From positions 1 through 64,000 of the forward strand of contig NZ_FYDO01000016.1 of assembly GCF_900187615.1 (NCBI RefSeq): a stretch of 64,000 nucleotides of DNA, read 5' to 3'. The translations under genes were made by a program, and so were the position numbers. The stretch's first letter is position 1. Every line of letters starts with the position of its first letter. Positions 29,956 to 41,970 of this stretch are shown piece after piece. Origin of the DNA: Pseudomonas sp. Irchel s3f7 (GTDB lineage: Bacteria > Pseudomonadota > Gammaproteobacteria > Pseudomonadales > Pseudomonadaceae). The notes below the pieces were generated by a model. The model was given only the letters and a program-made list of their open reading frames with translations, made no database searches and was not told the DNA's origin.

Positions 29956-30777
29956 TTAAGGCTGAAACGCCCCAATAAAAATCGCCGGATCCACCCGTGC
30001 ATCATTCAGGCTGACATTCCAATGCATGTGCGGCCCGGTCGCTCGCCCAGTCGCCCCGACCTTGCCGACCACGCCGCCGCGAGCCAGTTGCTGGCCGACC
30101 TTCACATCGATCTTCGACATATGGCAGAACATGCTGATGAAGCCCTGGCCGTGGTCGACGAACACTGTGTTGCCGTTGAAAAAGTAGTTGCCGATCAGGA
30201 TCACCTTACCGGCAGCCGGGGTTTTGATCGGTGTGCCGGCCGGCACGGCAAAGTCCAGGCCTGAATGAGGATTGCGCTCTTCACCGTTGAAGAAACGGCG
30301 CACGCCGAACTTGCTCGACAGCGGGCCGGCGACGGGTTTGTCCAGCAGCAGGTTGCTCGGCGTGTTCGGGCTGAATGTGCGGTAGGCGGTGATCTGCTCA
30401 GCCAGTTCACGCTCGATGCGCTTGAGGTTCTCCGGGTCCGGATTGACCTGTTGCGTGTTCTTCAGCGTGATGCGCTGTTCCGGGTATTTTTTGTTGCCAA
30501 CAGTGAAACCCAGATTGCGACCGCCGCTGCTGATGGACTGTGCGCCCGGTTTGACCGTCAGCGGCACGCCGACAATGGCCAGCCAGTTGTTCTGTTCCTT
30601 GACCACCAGCACCGGTTTGCCCTGATAGCTGGCTTTTGGCGCCTGGGCGGAAGCGCCCAGGTCGACCACGGCCACGCCGCCCGGCACGGGTTTGTTCAGC
30701 AGGCGGGTGATGTAGCTGTCGGCGTGGGCGTTGAAGGTCAGGCACAGCAACAGCAGTGGAGCTAAAAAGCGCGGCAT
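29956..30777 (-). CDS. M23-family (LytM-type) murein endopeptidase
   Basis: This is a secreted zinc peptidase that would cut peptidoglycan cross-links in the periplasm. The 273 residues begin with a signal peptide (about 1-19, ending NAHA). A central domain of unknown role is followed by the M23 domain with HSGLDFAVPAG (zinc His and Asp) and HMHW, the HxH motif. Both motifs are intact, so it should be active rather than a NlpD/EnvC-type activator. It starts 3 bases after the xseA stop, so the two form an operon. Confidence 0.9.
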   Translation of the reverse strand: MPRFLAPLLLLCLTFNAHADSYITRLLNKPVPGGVAVVDLGASAQAPKASYQGKPVLVVKEQNNWLAIVGVPLTVKPGAQSISSGGRNLGFTVGNKKYPEQRITLKNTQQVNPDPENLKRIERELAEQITAYRTFSPNTPSNLLLDKPVAGPLSSKFGVRRFFNGEERNPHSGLDFAVPAGTPIKTPAAGKVILIGNYFFNGNTVFVDHGQGFISMFCHMSKIDVKVGQQLARGGVVGKVGATGRATGPHMHWNVSLNDARVDPAIFIGAFQP

Positions 30778-30780
30778 GGA

Positions 30781-32160
30781 TCAGTCCAGTAAAGAAAGGG
30801 TGACAGGCGTCAGGTGATTGTCTTCGACCCGGACCTGCAGTTCGCCTTCACCCAGTTTGGCGGTCAGGCGCTGGCCGGTGCGGGTTTGCCCGGCGCTGCG
30901 GATCGCCTTGCCGCGCTCGTCCAGCAAAATGCTGTAGCCACGGCCGAGAGTCGCCAGCGGGCTGACCACATGCAACGTCTGCATCTGGCTGTGCAGTTGC
31001 AGGCGACGACTCTTCAGCCCTTCGCGGATGGCGCGGGGGAGGCGTTCGGCCAGGCTGTCGAGGCGCTGGCGCAGCATCGCCAGTTGACGTCCCGGATGCT
31101 GCCCGGCCAGCCGTGTCTCCAGACGGATCAAACGTTCACGACGCGTGTTGAGGCTGCGCTCGAACGCGCGGCGCATGCGCATGTCCAGGTCGTCCAGACG
31201 TTGCGCTTGCTGGCGCAAACGTTCGCCGGGGTGGCGCAGACGTCGAGAGATGCCTTCCAGTCGCAGCCGGTCGCGCATCAAACGGTCGCGCATGCGCATC
31301 ACCAATCGGCGGTGCAGGCTTTCGACCCGGCGTACCAGGTCGCTGGAATCCGGTGCCAGCAGTTCGGCGGCCGCGGAGGGTGTTGGGGCGCGAACGTCGG
31401 CGACGAAGTCACTGATCGATACGTCGGTTTCATGGCCGACGGCGCTGACGATCGGTGTTCCGCAGGCGTCAACGGCGCGGGCAACCGCTTCTTCGTTGAA
31501 GCACCAGAGGTCTTCCAGCGAACCACCGCCACGGGCCAGGATCAACGCATCGAAGCCGCGGGCATCCGCCAGTTTCAAGGCGCGGACAATCTGCGCGGTG
31601 GCTTCGCGGCCCTGCACGGCGGTGGGGATCAGCGTTAGCTGTATTTGCGGCGCACGGCGACGAAACACGCTGATGATGTCGCGGATCACAGCGCCGGTAG
31701 GCGAACTGATGATGCCGATGCGTTGCGGATGCGCCGGCAGCGGCACTTTGCGTTCGGCGCTGAACAGGCCTTCGGCACTGAGTTTTTCCTTGAGCGCATC
31801 GAAGGCCAGGCGCAAGGCGCCATCGCCGGCCGGCTCTACGGTGTCGAGGATCAGCTGATAATCGCCGCGCCCCTCGAACAGCGAGACTTTGCCTCGGACC
31901 TTGACCGCCAGGCCATCCTTCAAGGCCTGACGCACGCGCGCGGCGTTTTGCCGAAACAGTGCGCAACGCACCTGGGCGCCGCTGTCCTTGAGGGTGAAAT
32001 ACACGTGGCCGGACGCCGGGCGGGCGAGGTTGGAGATTTCGCCTTCGACCCAGATGTTGCTGAACACGTCTTCGAGCAACACCCGCGCGCGGCCGTTGAG
32101 CTGGCTGACGGTCAGGACTTCGCGGTCCAGGCCGAGTCTTGCAAAGGGATCTTTAATCAT
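30781..32160 (-). CDS. xseA: Exodeoxyribonuclease VII large subunit
   Basis: XseA with XseB degrades single-stranded DNA. I chose Met at 32160 (MIKDPFARLGL), giving 459 residues, rather than the ATG nine codons upstream. The N-terminal OB-fold carries VSQLNGRARVLLEDVF and WVEGEISN. The nuclease core has IGIISSPTGAVIRDI and ILARGGGSLEDLW. A long arginine-rich coiled-coil runs over the C-terminal half. The M23 peptidase gene follows closely. Confidence 0.97.
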   Translation of the reverse strand: MIKDPFARLGLDREVLTVSQLNGRARVLLEDVFSNIWVEGEISNLARPASGHVYFTLKDSGAQVRCALFRQNAARVRQALKDGLAVKVRGKVSLFEGRGDYQLILDTVEPAGDGALRLAFDALKEKLSAEGLFSAERKVPLPAHPQRIGIISSPTGAVIRDIISVFRRRAPQIQLTLIPTAVQGREATAQIVRALKLADARGFDALILARGGGSLEDLWCFNEEAVARAVDACGTPIVSAVGHETDVSISDFVADVRAPTPSAAAELLAPDSSDLVRRVESLHRRLVMRMRDRLMRDRLRLEGISRRLRHPGERLRQQAQRLDDLDMRMRRAFERSLNTRRERLIRLETRLAGQHPGRQLAMLRQRLDSLAERLPRAIREGLKSRRLQLHSQMQTLHVVSPLATLGRGYSILLDERGKAIRSAGQTRTGQRLTAKLGEGELQVRVEDNHLTPVTLSLLD

Positions 32161-32202
32161 GGGGCGCAGTTTAAAGGCATTTTCCAAGTGAATGCACGAT
32201 CC

Positions 32203-33093
32203 CTATATCACCAAATGATCGATGAACTGTTGAACCAGCGTCGTTGGGTGTTTGCGGTATGCCAAGGCGACGCTGCTATGGCTGTCGGGGTCTGCCAATG
32301 GCAGAAAATGGACGTCGGGTGGCGCAATGTCCTGCATCGATTCCGGCAAAAGGGCGATACCAAATCCCGCCTGGATTAATTGCAGTTGCGTGGTTTTACG
32401 CGACATCACCCGAGCTGCTTTGGGGAAGAAGCCCTGGCGCATGCACAACTGCGCAGACAGGTAGCTAAGCCCTCCTCGTTGGGGGTGAGGGATGGAAATA
32501 AACGCTTCTTCACGCAACTGTCCCAGGTTGATTGGCTGCCCGGGTATGTCCCCGGCCAACCAGTGATCGGGCGGAACTGCCACCAGCAAAGGTTCATCGT
32601 AAAGCACCTCTATCTGTATCCCTTCGCACTGGCGGAGCAATGGCAAACGCAATAGACCGACATCCAGTCGACCGTCTGCCAATTCTTGCAGCTGCGCTTC
32701 GGAAGACAACTGGGCGATGTCCATGGATACACCGGGATGATGTTCAAGATAATCGCTGACACTGCGTAGCAGTCGGCCGCTCATGGGCACCGTGCTGGAA
32801 TGACTCAGGCGTAAGGTACCGGTTTGGCCACTACCGATCTTGGTGGCCATTTCGCTGGCCTTGATCAGTTCGCTCAACAGATTTTTGGCTCGGGGTAAAA
32901 AAGCTTCCCCCGCAGGTGTGAGCTGGGGCCTGCGTGCAGTACGTTCAAAGAGCGGGGTTTGCAGGTGCGCTTCCATGTCCTTGATTTGTCGACTCAGCGC
33001 CGACTGGGCGATGAACAGGCGCTCGGCTGCGGCCCCAAAACTGCCGCACTCAGCGATTTCTACGAAGTAACGCAGTTGCCGGATTGAAAGCAC
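32203..33093 (-). CDS. LysR-family transcriptional regulator
   Basis: This is a 296-residue LysR-type regulator. The start is GTG 33093 (LSIRQLRYFVEIAECGS); the frame runs on upstream across a divergent gene and is not coding there. The helix-turn-helix spans about residues 16-36 (FGAAAERLFIAQSALSRQIK). The effector domain begins near 90 (GTLRLSHSSTVPMSG). It is divergent from a TauE-type permease with 99 bases between them, so it very likely controls that gene. The ligand is unknown. Confidence 0.92.
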   Translation of the reverse strand: MLSIRQLRYFVEIAECGSFGAAAERLFIAQSALSRQIKDMEAHLQTPLFERTARRPQLTPAGEAFLPRAKNLLSELIKASEMATKIGSGQTGTLRLSHSSTVPMSGRLLRSVSDYLEHHPGVSMDIAQLSSEAQLQELADGRLDVGLLRLPLLRQCEGIQIEVLYDEPLLVAVPPDHWLAGDIPGQPINLGQLREEAFISIPHPQRGGLSYLSAQLCMRQGFFPKAARVMSRKTTQLQLIQAGFGIALLPESMQDIAPPDVHFLPLADPDSHSSVALAYRKHPTTLVQQFIDHLVI

Positions 33094-33192
33094 AAGGCAT
33101 GCCTTTTTGAGATTGGTGGGTGGCTTTGACGATATTAGTCGCAACCCTCGGCAATGGCTAAAGTCAGCGAACTTAAATAGAGGAACGCTGCA

Positions 33193-33960
33193 ATGAGCGT
33201 ATTGACGTTGCTGGGGCAATGGCCGTTTGGCGCCATGGACTGGCTGGTGATTGGTGCAGGCATTGCCTTGGCCTACATCGTATTTGGCATCGCCGGGTTT
33301 GGCACCGCGCTGGTGGCGGGGCCGATTCTGATTCTGTTTATGCCGCTGTCGAAGATCGTACCGCTGCTGGTGTTGCTGGATTTCGTCGCGGCTTTCGGCA
33401 ATCTGCTGCCTTCGCGGCGTGATGTGGCCAGGCCGGAGTTGCTGCGGTTGCTGCCGTGTATGGCGGTGGGCTGCACCGTGGGGGTGGTTTTTCTGCTGAA
33501 CCTCAAGTCGGATCTGTTGCTGTTGTTGATGGGGCTGTTTATCAGCGCCTATGCGATCTACAGCCTGTGGGTGAAAAGCCGGCCGACGCAATTGTCCGCA
33601 GCATGGGCAGTGCCGATGGGTACCGTGGGCGGGATGTTTGGCGCGTTGTTCGGCAGTGGTGGGTTTTTGTATGCGATCTATCTGAACAGTCGTTTGTCCA
33701 AGGAGGCGGCGCGAGCGACCCAGAGTGCATTGATCAGCTGCAGCACGGTGGTGCGATTGAGCCTGTTTGCTATCGCCGGGGTCTACGCGGATTTGCCACT
33801 GCTGGCGCTGGCATTGTGTCTGTTGCCGGCCATGGCGTTGGGGCTGTGGGTCGGGCGGCGGCTGACCATGAGGTTGTCCCGAGAGGCATTCGTGCGGTTG
33901 GTGACGTGGTTGGTGTTGGCCAGCGGGATAGCCCTGATTGGGCGCTACTTGAGCACCTGA
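33193..33960 (+). CDS. TauE/SafE-family membrane permease
   Basis: The 255-residue integral membrane protein has about eight helices and belongs to the TauE/SafE (DUF81) group, which exports or imports sulfonates and related organic anions. Visible family features are the Gly-rich IAGFGTALVAGPILIL near residue 34 and the repeated half VGGMFGALFGSGGFLYAIY near 140. It is divergent from the LysR gene. The substrate cannot be read from the sequence. Confidence 0.9.
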   Translation: MSVLTLLGQWPFGAMDWLVIGAGIALAYIVFGIAGFGTALVAGPILILFMPLSKIVPLLVLLDFVAAFGNLLPSRRDVARPELLRLLPCMAVGCTVGVVFLLNLKSDLLLLLMGLFISAYAIYSLWVKSRPTQLSAAWAVPMGTVGGMFGALFGSGGFLYAIYLNSRLSKEAARATQSALISCSTVVRLSLFAIAGVYADLPLLALALCLLPAMALGLWVGRRLTMRLSREAFVRLVTWLVLASGIALIGRYLST

Positions 33961-33990
33961 ACAGATAACGGCGATGTCTCGCGCCGCTCT

Positions 33991-34057
33991 GTAGAAGTCC
34001 GGCTTGCCGGCGATAGCGTCCTCAAGGGCCTCATCGCCGGCAAGCCGGGCTCCTACA
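33991..34057. repeat. REPIN (GTAGAAGTCCGGCTTGCCGGC variant)
   Basis: GTAGAAGTCCGGCTTGCCGGCGAT faces ATCGCCGGCAAGCCGGGCTCCTAC. The core is CCGGC rather than CTGGC, with a short spacer of about 20 bases. Confidence 0.8.
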
Positions 34058-34103
34058 GAGTTTGCGGTTCGCAAGAGAGCGGTTCGATCGACGGGGCAGG
34101 GCG

Positions 34104-34496
34104 TCAGTCGTTGTACTGACTCAACAGCCGTTCCAGTCGCGCACTGAGGCGTCGTTTGATTTCGGTTTCGATGTGCGGGGCGAAGTCGTCGATCACGTCT
34201 TGCATGATCAGCTCTGCGGCGGCGCGCAGTTCGCTGTCCAGGTGCAGCAAATCGTCCGGGTTCTTGCTGGCCACTGGCGCAGGTGCCGGTTCGGCAACGG
34301 GTGCCGGGGCTGGCGGTGCGACGCTCGGTGCGGGTTCGCTGACGGCGTCGAACAACATGGGAATCTGTTCCTGGTCGTCGTCCTCGACCGTTTCGGTCAG
34401 CAGTGGTGGTTGCAGGTTTTCGTCGCCGAGCAACTGGCGGATCGACTCAAGGTCGTCCAGCAGGTGAGACGGTTGCAGCGGTTTTGGAGTGTCCAT
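34104..34496 (-). CDS. Pro/Ala-rich protein downstream of holC (130 residues)
   Basis: The function is unknown. The N-terminal part (MDTPKPLQPSHLLDDLES) is acidic, the centre is a Pro/Ala-rich linker (about residues 54-76), and the C-terminal helix-rich part has ELIMQDVIDDFAPHIETEI. There is no signal peptide or membrane segment. It begins 8 bases after holC, so the two are co-expressed. The position suggests some link to the chi subunit or to DNA metabolism, but no motif supports it. Confidence 0.8.
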   Translation of the reverse strand: MDTPKPLQPSHLLDDLESIRQLLGDENLQPPLLTETVEDDDQEQIPMLFDAVSEPAPSVAPPAPAPVAEPAPAPVASKNPDDLLHLDSELRAAAELIMQDVIDDFAPHIETEIKRRLSARLERLLSQYND

Positions 34497-34504
34497 CGGA
34501 ATGC

Positions 34505-34933
34505 TCAGAGTCGCTGTAAACGGTGGTCTTGCAGAGGATAGCCTTGTTCGCGGTAGAAACGAAAACTCTCCCGCGCGGCCTGGCGAATTGTCGGGTCTTC
34601 CACCACCACTTCCGCCACGCGGGCGAAACGCGGGGCGAAGGCCGGGACTTTCAGGTCGAGGTTGACCAGCAAGTCTTGATGCTGACCGCAGTCATCGCCA
34701 AAACCCAGCACGATCAAGCCGTCCGGTTCATTTTCGGCGGGACCGTGGGGCACGAAGCTTTCGCCCTTGAAGGTCCACAGGCGTGCATCGAGGTCATCGC
34801 GCTGGGTCGCATCGCTGCAATGCAGGTAAACGCGGTGGCCCATGCGCCAGGCTTTTTCGGTGAGCTTGCAGGCGAAATCCAGGCGTGCCGAAGGGTCGGC
34901 GCTGGGCAGGATATAGAAGTCGACTTTGGTCAT
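34505..34933 (-). CDS. holC: DNA polymerase III subunit chi
   Basis: HolC (chi) links the clamp loader to single-strand-binding protein. The 142-residue product starts TKVDFYILPSADPSARLDFACKLTEKAW and has the typical RVYLHCSDATQRDDLDARLWTF, then SFVPHG. It lies 58 bases downstream of pepA, the usual order. A GC hairpin without T run lies in that gap. Confidence 0.95.
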   Translation of the reverse strand: MTKVDFYILPSADPSARLDFACKLTEKAWRMGHRVYLHCSDATQRDDLDARLWTFKGESFVPHGPAENEPDGLIVLGFGDDCGQHQDLLVNLDLKVPAFAPRFARVAEVVVEDPTIRQAARESFRFYREQGYPLQDHRLQRL

Positions 34934-34991
34934 TGCGGTTCCTGAGCCGGGGCGGCGTTGCCCGAAAGCAACGCCCCCTGGATCATTGATT

Positions 34992-36545
<1,554 letters not shown>

Positions 36546-36655
36546 CTATAAAGAGAAAGACGCCAGGTCGATCGGCGACAAAGGCCGCAGTTTGAACCTC
36601 GCTACCGGCGCCTGACAACCCTCGGTTGTGCGATCTTCATGGTTTGCAGGCCACA

Positions 36656-36755
36656 GCAGGAGCGAGCTTGCTCGCGAGGAGCCCCGGACCGCTGTGGGGT
36701 TTCTGGGTTGTCGCGTTATCGTTGACGAGCATCGCGAGCAAGCTCGCTACTACAA
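36656..36755. repeat. REPIN (GCGAGCTTGCTCGCGA arms)
   Basis: CAGGAGCGAGCTTGCTCGCGA faces TCGCGAGCAAGCTCGCTACT. The spacer contains CGTTATCGTT at 36714-36723. It lies in the pepA-lptF divergent region; the rest of that gap shows only promoter-like sequence. Confidence 0.85.
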
Positions 36756-36776
36756 GGTGCTTCAATGCATTGCGCA

Positions 36777-36805
36777 GTGACAGGCGCACCCAATCACAGG
36801 ATAAT
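36777..36805 (+). promoter_or_regulatory. Predicted sigma70 promoter of lptF
   Basis: GTGACA (36777-36782), 17 bases, GATAAT (36800-36805): each hexamer differs from consensus by one base. It gives a leader of about 85 bases before the lptF start. Confidence 0.7.
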
Positions 36806-36897
36806 GCGCCATCTTTTTCGGCGGCTCCTGCCTTGCGGGCTGTCTGATACGTTTGCTTGTTTGGCCGCCTTAGCCTGACAACCCTGGAGTGTCTGGT

Positions 36898-38016
36898 TTG
36901 ATTGTCTTCCGTTATCTGTCCCGCGAAGTCCTCTTGACCTTGAGCGCCGTCAGCGCCGTGCTGCTGGTCATCATCATGAGCGGCCGCTTCATCAAATACC
37001 TTGCCCAGGCAGCTGCGGGTCAACTCGATCCGGGCTCGTTGTTCCTGATCATGGGTTTTCGCATGCCGGGCTTTCTCCAGCTGATTTTGCCGCTGGGGCT
37101 GTTTCTGGGGATCCTGCTCTCCTACGGTCGCCTTTATCTTGAGAGCGAAATGACCGTCCTGTCGGCCACTGGCATGAGCCAGCAGCGCCTGTTTTGCATG
37201 ACCCTTTTCCCGGCGACACTGGTGGCGTTGATCGTTGCCTGGTTGAGCCTGAGCCTGGCCCCACAGGGCGCCAATCAATTTCAATTGCTGCTGAACAAGC
37301 AGGATGCACTGACCGAGTTCGATACCCTGGAACCCGGCCGTTTCCAGGCCCTGCGCGACGGTACCCGAGTGACGTATACCGAACAGCTGTCGGATAATCG
37401 CGTCAATCTGGGCGGAGTGTTCATTTCCCAGAAAAACCTCAATTCAGACAAAAAGGACCGCGGGATCTCCGTATTGGTGGCTGAAAAGGGTCGTCAAGAG
37501 ATCCGCCCCGACGGCAACCGCTACCTGATCCTCGATAACGGCTATCGCTATGACGGTAATCCGGGGCAGGCCGACTACCGGGCGATCAAGTACGACGAGT
37601 ACGGTGTGTTGCTGCCCAAGCCTGATGTCAGCGACGAAGTCACCGACCGCGATGCCATGACCACGGCCACCTTGCTGGGCAGCGATGACATTCGTTCGCG
37701 CACCGAGCTGCAATGGCGTTTGTCCCTGCCATTGCTGGTGTTCATCGTGACCTTGATGGCGGTGCCGCTGTCGCGGGTCAATCCGCGCCAGGGCCGATTC
37801 CTCAAGCTGCTGCCGGCGATTCTTCTTTACATGGCTTATCTGTCCATCCTGATTGCCGCCCGCGGCGCCCTCGAAAAAGGCAAGATTCCACCAGCGCTGG
37901 GTTTATGGTGGGTTCACGGGATCTTCCTGGTCATTGGCCTGGGCCTGCTTTACTGGGAGCCCTTGCGCTTGAAGATGGCGAGTCGCCGCAGCAAGCTGGA
38001 GGTGGCCCGTGGTTAA
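36898..38016 (+). CDS. lptF: LPS export permease LptF
   Basis: LptF with LptG forms the membrane part of the LptB2FG ABC transporter that pulls LPS from the inner membrane. I prefer TTG 36898 (MIVFRYLSREVLL) with GGAG 8 bases ahead, over the GTG at 36889, giving 372 residues. Three N-terminal helices, a periplasmic beta-jellyroll (about 130-265) and three C-terminal helices are visible. VNPRQGRFLKLLPAILLYM is a family signature. It overlaps lptG by 8 bases. Confidence 0.95.
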   Translation: MIVFRYLSREVLLTLSAVSAVLLVIIMSGRFIKYLAQAAAGQLDPGSLFLIMGFRMPGFLQLILPLGLFLGILLSYGRLYLESEMTVLSATGMSQQRLFCMTLFPATLVALIVAWLSLSLAPQGANQFQLLLNKQDALTEFDTLEPGRFQALRDGTRVTYTEQLSDNRVNLGGVFISQKNLNSDKKDRGISVLVAEKGRQEIRPDGNRYLILDNGYRYDGNPGQADYRAIKYDEYGVLLPKPDVSDEVTDRDAMTTATLLGSDDIRSRTELQWRLSLPLLVFIVTLMAVPLSRVNPRQGRFLKLLPAILLYMAYLSILIAARGALEKGKIPPALGLWWVHGIFLVIGLGLLYWEPLRLKMASRRSKLEVARG

Positions 38017-39070
38017 GCTGGATCGCTACATCGGTATCAGTGTGTTCATGGCGATTCTCGCAGTGCTCGGGATCATCCTGGGCCTGGCCACGCTGTTTGC
38101 GTTCATTGATGAAATGAGTGACGTCAGCGACACCTATACGCTGCTCGATGTGCTGAGCTATGTGTTGCTGACCGCACCGCGTCGTCTGTACGACATGCTG
38201 CCGATGGCGGCTCTGATCGGTTGCCTGATCGGCCTTGGCAGCCTGGCCAGCAACAGCGAATTGACCATCATGCGCGCCGCTGGCGTGTCGATTGGCCGAA
38301 TCGTCTGGGCGGTGATGAAGCCGATGCTGGTGCTGATGCTGGCGGGTGTGCTGGTCGGCGAGTATGTCGCCCCGGCCTCTGAATCCATTGCCCAGGCCAA
38401 CCGCTCGCTGGCTCAGGGCAGTGGCGACTCACAAAGCGCCAAACACGGCTTGTGGCACCGTCAGGGTGACGAGTTCATCCATGTCAACTCGGTCCAACCC
38501 AACGGTGTTCTGTACGGCGTGACCCGTTATCGCTTCGATAACGAGCGGCACATGTTGTCGGCGAGCTTCGCCAGGCGTGCGGAGTTCGACACGGATCACT
38601 GGCAGCTGTCGGACGTCAGCACCACGCTGTTCCATGAAAAGAACACCGAAGTGGTGTCTACACCGGTCGAGCGTTGGGATGTGGCGTTGAGCCCGCAATT
38701 GCTCAATACCGTGGTCATGACGCCGGAGTCGCTGTCGATCAGTGGTCTGTGGAGTTACATCCACTATCTGGCGGATCAGGGGCTGAACAATGGTCGCTAC
38801 TGGCTGGCGTTTTGGGTCAAGGTGTTGCAGCCGTTGGTCACTGCCGCGCTCGTGCTGATGGCGATTTCCTTCATTTTCGGACCCTTGCGCTCGGTGACCC
38901 TCGGTCAGCGGGTCTTCACCGGCGTGCTGGTGGGCTTCACCTTCCGCATCGTCCAGGATCTGTTGGGGCCTTCGAGCCTGGTATTCGGGTTCCCGCCGCT
39001 GTTTTCCGTACTGCTGCCGGCCGGTGTCTGTGCCCTGGCGGGGCTCTGGTTACTACGACGCGCCGGATGA
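38009..39070 (+). CDS. lptG: LPS export permease LptG
   Basis: LptG is the second half of the LPS exporter. The GTG start at 38009 lies inside the 3' end of lptF; the product has 353 residues. The topology is the same as LptF: three helices, jellyroll, three helices. LDRYIGISVFMAIL at the start and PRRLYDMLPMAALIG are family landmarks. A strong terminator follows the stop. Confidence 0.97.
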   Translation: MVKLDRYIGISVFMAILAVLGIILGLATLFAFIDEMSDVSDTYTLLDVLSYVLLTAPRRLYDMLPMAALIGCLIGLGSLASNSELTIMRAAGVSIGRIVWAVMKPMLVLMLAGVLVGEYVAPASESIAQANRSLAQGSGDSQSAKHGLWHRQGDEFIHVNSVQPNGVLYGVTRYRFDNERHMLSASFARRAEFDTDHWQLSDVSTTLFHEKNTEVVSTPVERWDVALSPQLLNTVVMTPESLSISGLWSYIHYLADQGLNNGRYWLAFWVKVLQPLVTAALVLMAISFIFGPLRSVTLGQRVFTGVLVGFTFRIVQDLLGPSSLVFGFPPLFSVLLPAGVCALAGLWLLRRAG

Positions 39071-39103
39071 TGGCAGGGTAAAACCCCGCGTTTGATGACA
39101 AAG

Positions 39104-39135
39104 AAACGCCCCGGTCGCAAGGCCGGGGCGTTTTT
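39104..39135 (+). terminator. Rho-independent terminator after lptG
   Basis: AAACGCCCCGG, TCGCAA loop region, then CCGGGGCG and TTTTT. The 8-9 bp GC stem is nearly perfect. Confidence 0.93.
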
Positions 39136-39161
39136 GTACGTGCCGTCTGACCTGCGAACGT

Positions 39162-39190
39162 GACGCTTGCGCCGTGGATCAGGTACAATT
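39162..39190 (+). promoter_or_regulatory. Predicted promoter of lepA
   Basis: TACAAT (39185-39190) is a good -10. TGACGC at 39162 is a weak -35 with 17-base spacing. The placement after the lptG terminator and 52 bases before the GTG start of lepA supports it. Confidence 0.45.
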
Positions 39191-39241
39191 CCCGGCTATT
39201 TTTCGGCGGGCTATGCCTGCAGCCTTTTTGAGTGTTGATCC

Positions 39242-41041
<1,800 letters not shown>

Positions 41042-41046
41042 GTCCT

Positions 41047-41901
41047 ATGTCACTAAATTTCCCGCTGTTGCTGGTCATCGCCGTGTTTGTCTGCGGCCTG
41101 TTGGCGTTGCTTGATCTGTTGATCCTGGCGCCGCGTCGGCGTGCCGCCATCACCTCCTATCAGGGCAGCGTCAGCCAGCCGGACATGGTCGTGGTCGAGA
41201 AACTGAACAAAGAACCGCTGCTGGTTGAATACGGCAAGTCGTTCTTCCCGGTGTTGTTCATCGTGTTGGTGCTGCGTTCGTTCCTGGTGGAACCGTTCCA
41301 GATTCCGTCCGGTTCGATGAAGCCGACCCTGGATGTCGGCGACTTCATCCTGGTGAGCAAGTTTTCCTACGGGATTCGCCTGCCGGTGATCGACAAGAAA
41401 GTCATCGACGTCGGTGATCCGCAGCGCGGTGATGTGATGGTGTTCCGCTATCCAAGCGATCCGAACGTCAACTACATCAAGCGTGTGGTGGGCCTGCCGG
41501 GTGACAAGATTCGCTACACCGCCGACAAGCGATTGTTCGTCAACGGTGAATCGGTTGCCGAACAATTGCTCGGCTCCGAGCCGGGCACGCTGGGCAGCGC
41601 GGAACTCTACAAGGAAAAGCTCGGTGTCGCCGAGCACCTGATCCGCAAGGAAATGAGCCGCTACCGCGCCACGCCTGACCGTTCGTGGACTGTGCCTGCC
41701 GGGCACTACTTCATGATGGGCGACAACCGCGATAACTCGAACGACAGTCGCTACTGGGATGATCCGAGCATTCCCAAGGATCTGCTGGGCATGGTTCCCG
41801 ACAAGAATATCGTCGGCAAGGCCTTCGCGGTCTGGATGAGCTGGCCGGAACCCAAACTCAGTCACCTGCCGAATTTCTCGCGGGTTGGCCTGATCAAGTA
41901 A
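41047..41901 (+). CDS. lepB: Signal peptidase I
   Basis: LepB cleaves signal peptides of exported proteins at the periplasmic face of the inner membrane. The 284-residue product has two N-terminal helices (about 5-28 and 65-80), S90 in PSGSMKPTL as the nucleophile and K145 in NYIKRVVGLPGD as the general base. MGDNRDNSNDSRYW is the third signature box. The stop is followed by a GC hairpin and an unusual 185-base gap before rnc. Confidence 0.98.
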   Translation: MSLNFPLLLVIAVFVCGLLALLDLLILAPRRRAAITSYQGSVSQPDMVVVEKLNKEPLLVEYGKSFFPVLFIVLVLRSFLVEPFQIPSGSMKPTLDVGDFILVSKFSYGIRLPVIDKKVIDVGDPQRGDVMVFRYPSDPNVNYIKRVVGLPGDKIRYTADKRLFVNGESVAEQLLGSEPGTLGSAELYKEKLGVAEHLIRKEMSRYRATPDRSWTVPAGHYFMMGDNRDNSNDSRYWDDPSIPKDLLGMVPDKNIVGKAFAVWMSWPEPKLSHLPNFSRVGLIK

Positions 41902-41908
41902 TCAAACA

Positions 41909-41931
41909 CGGCGCTGTTGAACACAGCGCCG
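41909..41931 (+). other. GC hairpin after lepB
   Basis: CGGCGCTGT and ACAGCGCCG pair perfectly around a TGAAC loop. There is no T run, so it is not a standard terminator and more likely a processing or stabilising element. It contains one copy of a 12-base repeat (TTGAACACAGCG) that recurs at 42001. Confidence 0.5.
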
Positions 41932-41970
41932 AATGCATTTCTGGAACCGACACAATCGGTGCCCGGGAGC

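Noticed and set aside
33094..34074. Upstream extension of the LysR frame to 623 codons
   Set aside because: The extra part reads back across the divergent TauE permease and is Gln/Arg/Pro-rich. The LysR helix-turn-helix domain begins at GTG 33093.
34951..34978. GC hairpin between pepA and holC as a terminator
   Set aside because: The stem is good, but no T run follows on the minus strand, and holC depends on read-through from pepA in related genomes.
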